Assembly (NCBI GenBank): GCA_020746835.1
Contig: JAGPNK010000034.1
Coordinates: 115,657 to 179,656 of the forward strand
Length of the DNA stretch: 64,000 bases
From: Stachybotrys elegans
Taxonomy: Eukaryota > Ascomycota > Sordariomycetes > Hypocreales > Stachybotryaceae
Direction: 5' to 3'
In this document: positions 57,743 to 64,000 of the stretch, one piece after another
Position numbering within the stretch: the stretch's first letter is position 1
How the letters are laid out: every line of letters begins with the position of its first letter
Program-made: the position numbers and the translations under genes
Notes under the pieces: generated by a model
Seen by the model: the letters and a program-made list of their open reading frames with translations, nothing else
Database searches by the model: none
What the model was told of the DNA's origin: nothing

Positions 57743-60700
57743 ATGCTTCTGTTACTTTCCTGCCTCGCGGCCCTCGGCCTTCCCGGGGCGCGTGCCGACT
57801 TCTGGGACGACTTTTCCAACAACCTAGCAACTGACCTTGCGCCATTTGTGTCCCTCTTCGGCGAGCAAACGACAAAGCAGTATCTCAGTGAGAGTATCAC
57901 CAGGCTGGATTACTTCATCTTCGCCATGGCGCCCATCGGCATCCTCACTGCTCTGGTCTCTGCAATCCGCGTGTGCGGCAGCCCCTCTCTGCGCGCCTTT
58001 ATCGGCAGGGCACAAGAGGGAGAGGCCAACGCCGAGGCTGAGCTCTGCTCGTCCACCAGTCGTGACGTGTGCGAGCTGTATAACAATGGTGGTATTGCCC
58101 GAGTCTTTGGTCGTCCCAAGATCCTGGAAGTCGTTCACGATCCTAACGTCTCCGACTCCGAGTTTGATAGTCCCGACGGAAGCGCAGGAATCTACACATT
58201 CCGTGAATACATGAAGACTGGCAATGGCCAGAAAGAGTGGAGCCTCCGTCGGGGAGCGGACGTTGAGTCGCCGCCTGAAGAGTATGCTCCGAATCTGTCT
58301 CACAACGTCGGGATCAAACGACCCGATGACTGGGTGTTTGTAGTCGTCGCATTGCTTGGTTTCGTCTTGCAGGGCGGTGTTCTGGTCTTCGCCGCCTGTG
58401 TGACGTACTATCTCCGCTGGGAGAAGAACGGTGAACAGCCGCCGTCGTACGCCTGTCCCCTTGTCATCACTGGAACCCTTGCAATGTGCGCGGGTGTATA
58501 CCTCTGCGCTCATCTCGTGGGTCAAAGCACCGAGGAGCATATTTTCGGAGAACGGAAGGCAAGCGCTCAGCAATCGTCTCTCTTCTGGATACAGCCACGT
58601 CAAGTTCTCGGGGACCAAACTTTCGATCCGTTCTGCCGCGTCGACCGCGGAGGTGGCAACTCGCTGCGACAGTACACAGCCTCGTGGAAAAAGCCGAACA
58701 AGAGTTCGGAGCTTGTCGTATGGCTAGCGGTTGGTATCAGCGTTGCCGGATTCGTGCTGCAATTCGTGGGCCTACGAGGCATTCACTCGGCCATCTCGGT
58801 GGCGCAACTCGGAGCCGCCCTGGTTATGAGCGTCGCAAGATCGGCTCTCCGCATGCAGCGGTTGGCAACCAAGGATAACGATCTCTCCGACTGTCGAGAC
58901 CTGGTTGATAGACATGAGCTTGACTGGCTCGCGCTCCGGATCGGCGAAAAGGCTATCGAGGCTGCGCTGCCGCCTGAGCCGCCTGTTCCTTCTGGTGGCC
59001 ACCAGCACCGCCATTACTTCTGGAGATTCTGCGGCATGGCGCGAGGCCGCGACAGAGTGACTCACAACCCCCACCTGTTCCAAACAGCGCAAATGCCGTG
59101 GGTAAGATCTTGGCTTATCGGAGTCGCCTCGCATACCTTACGGGTTCAGGGGCTATCCGAGCAGACGCAGCTACCCCCTCTCGGTGTTTCACAGCCGAGA
59201 TGGTCGAAATCCGGGCAATGGCCCAGAAGTTAGTGCTCGCAATTGAATCAGCTGCGACCAGGTTGTTCTCAACATCTCCACAACTCGAAGAGAAATGGCA
59301 AAAGACTCAGCAGATCTTTTGGGCCGTTGACTGCTGTGTTTCGTCCAGTAGTTGGGTTTCATATCAAGAAAAAATAAGCAACTGGCACGTCACAGAACCC
59401 GAGAATCACATTCTATATCTAAAACTGAGCCGTGCCTCCACTGAACCGGGCAGCGAAGAGAACTACTGGAGATTGGAAAACAAGCAAGACCTCGAAGCGA
59501 TCATGGGATTATGGATGTGGTCGCTCAAGTCGGATTCCTCGGCGAACGCCACAGACCTGCTAGACAACACATGGAGTTACTCGAAACCTGTATCCGCATC
59601 TACCCAGCTGCGAAGAATCGTTTCCTGGAATAAACACCCTGACGATACGGGACTCGCTTCTTGGCTCCCGAGCCATTTCCCCAGTCTTCGCGAGTCTAGA
59701 ATCTTTGGAACAGAACAACACTGCACTCCTTACTCACCTTGGAACTTTAAAGGGGAAGAGTTTTGGCCATGGCATGAAAGTCATCCTCATACATCTGGCC
59801 CAGACTCTGCGCATCGGCTGTTTGGTTGGTATGTCGCGGAGTCAAAGCCGTCAGGTTCCTTTGGCACCAGCGGTTGTACGATCTGGACTCTGCCAACGAA
59901 CTGCACTCTTCTCTCACTCTGCAGCCAAGAGATCTTCGCAGTTTTCGTAACGAGTATGTTGGAAGTCACACAAGACATTGGTGAAGTGCAACTGGAACCC
60001 CTAGGTTTTCGCTTCACCAACCGGCTCATGTCCCAGGTTATTGAAGCCTTCACTGAAGCGCAGCTAGGATCAAAAGACGACGCATTGTTGTGCGTCCTGC
60101 CTCAGGTGGTGTTAAGAGAGACCCAGGCTGGTCGAACGCAATTGTGGCATGCTGCCGGGAATGGAAATGAGCTAATGGTTGATCGGTTACTCCGTACGCA
60201 TAGATTTGACATTAATCTCGGCGACCATCGTCAGCGGCGACCCTTGTGGCAAGCGGCATCGAACGGGCACGCGGCAGTGATCGAGCTCCTACTCGAACAT
60301 GGCGCGGAGCCGATGATCACGGACTCGACTGGAGTGACGCCACTCTCTCAGGCAGCTGCGAATGGACATGAGGCAGTGGTCCAGCTACTTCTAGAGAAAG
60401 GGCTTTTTGATCTAGACTTCATGGATCACGAGGGGGGCACTGCACTAGGGCAGGCAGCAGCAAACGGCCATGAGGCAGTGGTCAAGCTTCTGCTCGAGGA
60501 GGGCGCCGATGTGAATGCCGGGTGGGTACCACCGCTATCGCAGGCGAGAACTGCAAACAATGAGGCGATGGTTGAGCTTCTGCTCGAACACACTCAGGAA
60601 CTTGGGTTCGAGTCATTGGGCTCGGGGTTGATCGAAAATGACGAAGGGTAAGGCTTTCTCTTTACTTCCAATCACTATCAGCTGACTACGTCTAGGAAAA

Positions 60701-61735
60701 TCAAGTTGGAAAGGTCATACTCGGATATATACGTCAAGAGATTTTTGCATCACTATGTCGCGCCGTCTGAAGAGCGGGGATTGAACGGAGGAGAATGGAG
60801 ATCACCAATTCGAATTGCTATTCTCTCCACCGGTGTGGATTTGAAATCGCCGTTCATAGGATATAGCCGACGCAAACAACGCAGGGAAAAGTGGAAAAGC
60901 TGGGTTGATACGGCCGCAACTGAAGACGAGGTCGGCCACGGGACGCATCTAACAGCGCTAACCCTTCGCTATGCACCATTTGCTGAGATATATATCGCTA
61001 AGATTTCTAAGGAGAGTTATCTAATGCCAGAAACCCTGCACAATATTGGCGCGGTACGTACCTACATAAGAGACGCCCTACTTACATGCTTTGTCCGGAC
61101 TCCCATCGGCTAACCTGGGGTCTGACGAGTAGGCCATCACTTGGGCTGTGGAGGACTGCAAGGTAGACATAATCGAAATTCCATTCGGTCTGCCGTCAAT
61201 GAACAAGGACATCCAAGCGGCTCTCAAACTGGCCCAAAAGAGATCGACAGTCGTGTTTGCCGCCGCCGCCGGCATTGGCTTCAACCAGCGGCGCTGCTAC
61301 CCAGCAAGCAGCCCTCACGTCATCGGCATACACGCCGTGGACGGTCGCGGGAATGACTGCGGCATCAGCGCTGCCCCGGTCAAGAACGATTATAACTTCT
61401 CCGCGCTGGGCGTGTGTGTGCGTTCCTGGTGGCGGGACGAAGAAGTATTCGTCTCCGGGTCGTCGTATGCCACTGCCGTTGCTGCTGGGGCCACGGCCAG
61501 CTTTCTCGAATTCGCCCGATTCAACTTGAACTTGCAAGACCACCCCGAGGATCAGAAATGGCTATGCTCTACAGAGGGGATCCGGGAAATACTGCGTCTG
61601 ATGTCGACCAGGATTGATGGGTACAGATATATCGTACCGTCAAAACTGTTCGGCGGCCAGAGGACGGCTGAGAGTGTGCGCGAGGATATCATGAGGGCTG
61701 TCCAGCAGAAGAGGAAGAGGCCCCGAGGCCTATAG
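57743..61735 (+). CDS. Membrane-anchored ankyrin-subtilisin (S8) protein with altered catalytic site
   Basis: About 1260 aa. The ATG at 57743 opens a signal peptide (MLLLLSCLAALGLPGARA), then three or four membrane helices (IFAMAPIGILTALVSAI; WVFVVVALLGFVLQGGVLVF; ITGTLAMCAGVYLCAHL; VWLAVGISVAGFVLQFVGL) around the conserved block CSSTSRDVCELYNNGG. A Pro-rich linker leads to ANAVGKILAYRSRLAYLTG and a helical domain (AIMGLWMWSLKS). Four to five ankyrin repeats follow (NGHEAVVQLLLEKG and similar, 60137-60600). Introns 60648-60695 and 61054-61132 join in frame to the S8 domain: IAILSTGVD (Ser codon 60826-60828 where Asp is expected), HGTH (His codon 60937-60939) and GSSYATA (Ser codon 61463-61465). 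The usual AAASN oxyanion stretch reads AAAAGIGF. The join between 58980 and 59080 requires a frame change without a clear intron, so the gene may be two parts or slightly damaged there. Confidence 0.72.
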
Positions 61736-63005
61736 ACTGCGAGCGCTGTCATGCCGGCAATGGAACCTGGTTTCTTAACAGTTCCGCCTTCCAGGTGTGG
61801 AAGCTCGGGTTATAACGATACCTATGGCACTATAGCCTGGCTGCTCTAAGTATGATAATTCTTAATAATCTTCTGTAAATGGATATCTATACCACGCTTA
61901 TATTTTTCTTTAACTTTAATAACTTTAGAAAGTAAACTATAAAGAGCCTTTTATATTTACTAGTGTTTTAACTTTATTATTTAGAGAGTAAAGTAATAAA
62001 GGTACTTAATAGTCTTTTTACTTATTATAATAATTAATAGAAATAACTTAATATAAGTGCTTTATTAATTTATATTAATAAAATAATATAAACTATTAAA
62101 AAATTACTATTATTTTTAATTCTTTAAATAAATATATAATAAAAAAAGAAGTTTTACTATAGATAAAAAGCTTTGCCTTTAGTAAAGTCTAATTTATTAT
62201 AATTAATTAATTAAAAGTAAACTTTTAATATAAAATCCCTTTGCCTTTTAATAAGTATAATAAAGAAAAAAGTATATAATATAAAATATAAATAGTAAAG
62301 AGTAAATAAATAGTAAAAATAGTATTTAATACTTTAATAATTAATATAGTTATAAATAGTAAAGAAGAAGAATAATAAAGTTATTATTAAATATATAAAA
62401 TAGTTAACTAGCTAAATAACTAAGTAATTAAATAGTTACATTATAAATAATTATAATTTAAACATATATATACTATTATAAACTATATATATATAGGTAT
62501 ATAATATAATAAAATATTAAAAGAAAGTTAATGTAAAGTTAAATTAAATAAAAGACTTTAATAGTATTTAATTAAAATGCTTTAATTAATTTATTAAATA
62601 AAGTTATATTATAAAAGCCTTATTATAATTTATATTTAAATAGAGAGTACTATTAGTAATATTAATAAAAAGCTTTAATAATACTAAAGAAACTATTACT
62701 TTAAATTATTAATAAAGTAGTTTATAATTATATAAAGCCCTTAAGCCTTTAATTTAAAAAAGAAAAATTCTTTATTTATATTATTTAAATTTAATTTACT
62801 AAGATTAATATTAATATAAAATTAAATAATAATACTAGTAATAATATAGCTATTTTAATAGCTATAATAGCTTTAGTTATTATTTCTATTTATATTTTTA
62901 ATAATATTATTATTAAAATAAATTGTTTTAAATAGTTTTTTAATAATAGTATTATTAATAGTTTAAAATATAATAAAATAACTTTTATATACTGCTCTTA
63001 TATAG

Positions 63006-63180
63006 TAATTCTATTTTAAATTTATAATAAACTTTTAAATAATTTATTAATAAAAAGAGTTTAATTTATATTAAAGTAATTATTTACTTTAAATATTATA
63101 TTTATAGAGTTTATTAAGTTAGATTTAAAAGAGTTTATTAAATATATTCTTTTTTTTTAAATATATTTTATTTTACTATT
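63006..63180. repeat. Subtelomeric repeat, copy 1 (more AT-rich)
   Basis: Aligns with 63575-63758 over about 165 bp, sharing blocks such as TTTATAGAGTTTATTAAGTT. Wherever they differ by substitution, this copy nearly always has T or A against C or G in the other copy. Confidence 0.8.
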
Positions 63181-63574
63181 AGTTTAATTTTATTAATTAA
63201 TAAACTATTTTAATTTAATTAAAATAAAGTAAAGTAATTAATTATATAATTATATTAAGTTTATATTAAATTTATATTAATTAAATTAAACTTTAAATAA
63301 ATATTAAATTTATATTTTATAGTTTATAGTATTTCTTTTAAATATAAAGTTTAAAAGGCTTATATTAGTTTTTTTTTACTATTTTTTCTAATTTACTTTA
63401 AACTTATTTTATATACTATTATTAATTAAGTAAATTCTTTATATTATATACTTTTCCTATAGCTTCTTTATATTATATATTTCTTTATAACTTTCTTTAT
63501 AATTATATAGCTTTTATATATAACTATAGCTTTTAATATATTACTTATATATATAAACTAACTCTTTAAGTACT

Positions 63575-63758
63575 TTAATTACTATTTTAAATCTATAATA
63601 AACTCTTAAATAGTTTATTAATAAAGGGGGTCTAATCTATACTAAAGTAATAGCCTACTTTAGATATTATATTTATAGAGTTTATTAAGTTAGGTTTAAA
63701 AGAGTTTATTAAATCTATCTTTCTCTTTCTTTCTAAATATATTTTATTCTATTATTAA
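63575..63758. repeat. Subtelomeric repeat, copy 2 (less mutated)
   Basis: Partner of 63006-63180. It retains C and G residues, for example in AAAGGGGGTCTAATC and in a pyrimidine tract with interspersed C. It lies about 130 bp from the telomeric array. Confidence 0.8.
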
Positions 63759-63888
63759 ATAGTAAAAATAAACTAGAAAACTAAGTTAGGGTTAAAATAA
63801 TTTTAATATTAATATAAATTTATTTTTATTTTTAAATTTAAATCTCTTACCCCTAGGTTTAAGCCTTTAACTACTAGGGTTATATCTC

Positions 63889-64000
63889 TTAGGGTTAGGG
63901 TTAGGGTTAGGGTTAGGGTTAGGGTTAGGGTTAGGGTTAGGGTTAGGGTTAGGGTTAGGGTTAGGGTTAGGGTTAGGGTTAGGGTTAGGGTTAGGGTTAG
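63889..64000 (+). repeat. Telomere, (TTAGGG)n
   Basis: Eighteen perfect TTAGGG units plus TTAG fill 63889-64000. The G-rich strand runs 5' to 3' towards the end of the window, the correct orientation for a right chromosome end. Degenerate telomere-like pieces (TTAGGGTTA near 63786, CTAGGGTTA near 63875) lie just inside. Confidence 0.98.

Larger units (their letters stand above)
61840..63888. repeat. AT-rich subtelomeric block
   Basis: About 2 kb of DNA made almost only of A and T, with long TTTA/TAAT tracts and no open frame of any length. G and C are confined to short islands. Two related segments inside it (63006-63180 and 63575-63758) show it contains duplicated DNA. The composition break at about 61840 is sharp and follows the ankyrin-subtilisin stop by only about 100 bp. 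This is what heavily RIP-mutated or heterochromatic chromosome-end DNA looks like in ascomycetes. Confidence 0.85.

Noticed and set aside
57824..58618. 264-codon minus-strand frame opposite the ankyrin-subtilisin gene
   Set aside because: It is antisense to a strongly supported coding exon with membrane helices and has no recognisable domain; a shadow frame.
61840..63888. Telomere-linked RecQ-type helicase gene, common at fungal chromosome ends
   Set aside because: No frame of any length and no helicase motifs; the block is nearly pure A/T.
63889..64000. Regular short repeats as a CRISPR-like array
   Set aside because: Unit is 6 bp without spacers; it is a telomere in a eukaryote.

Overview
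The window is the right end of a chromosome from a filamentous ascomycete. It finishes in 112 bp of TTAGGG repeat running to the last base, preceded by about 2 kb of extremely AT-rich DNA. Genes carry short introns (about 45-110 nt) with fungal donor, CTAAC/CTGAC branch and CAG/TAG acceptor signals. The gene families (HET-domain proteins, fungal Zn2Cys6 regulators, ankyrin-subtilisin fusions, cutinase, fungal sesquiterpene cyclase) point to Pezizomycotina, most likely Sordariomycetes and perhaps Hypocreales. That last placement is inference only.

Layout. 0-3.6 kb: the 3' end of a truncated gene, a possible small spliced gene, and a TPR protein. 4.4-10.7 kb: a 1058-aa HET protein, a GPI-anchored cutinase-family hydrolase and a multi-pass membrane protein, all apparently intact. 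12-14.2 kb: a broken DUF7708/NACHT-like gene. 14.7-17 kb: an intact second HET protein. 17.2-25.7 kb: a run of relics (SDR, polysaccharide deacetylase, C45 acyltransferase, MFS transporter, two Zn2Cys6 regulators) that looks like one dead metabolic cluster. 25.8-29.7 kb: an intact, divergent pair of terpene synthase and cytochrome P450. 30-35.5 kb: a small Cys-rich secreted protein, a secreted-protein relic with one nonsense codon, a membrane-protein relic and a transposase scrap. 35.7-39.6 kb: a broken NACHT-ankyrin gene. 42-44.3 kb: an intact third HET protein. 45-53 kb: decayed genes, including a CorA-like membrane end, an ankyrin/subtilisin relic and a DUF6536 relic. 54.9-61.7 kb: an intact multi-pass membrane protein followed by a large membrane-anchored ankyrin-subtilisin protein. 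61.8-64 kb: AT-rich subtelomere and telomere.

Two themes stand out. First, allorecognition/NLR-type genes (three HET proteins plus DUF7708, NACHT-ankyrin and ankyrin-protease genes) share the arm with secondary metabolism. Second, relics carry G:C to A:T type lesions (CAG to TAG, TGC to TAC), and duplicated segments differ in one direction, as expected of RIP-like mutation. Many relics also carry indels, so ordinary decay contributes. The most unusual intact gene is the terminal ankyrin-subtilisin protein: the expected catalytic Asp is a Ser and the usual oxyanion Asn region is changed, suggesting a pseudoprotease used as a sensor or effector.

Exon boundaries were assigned by eye from frame continuity and splice consensus; start codons are the first in-frame ATG.
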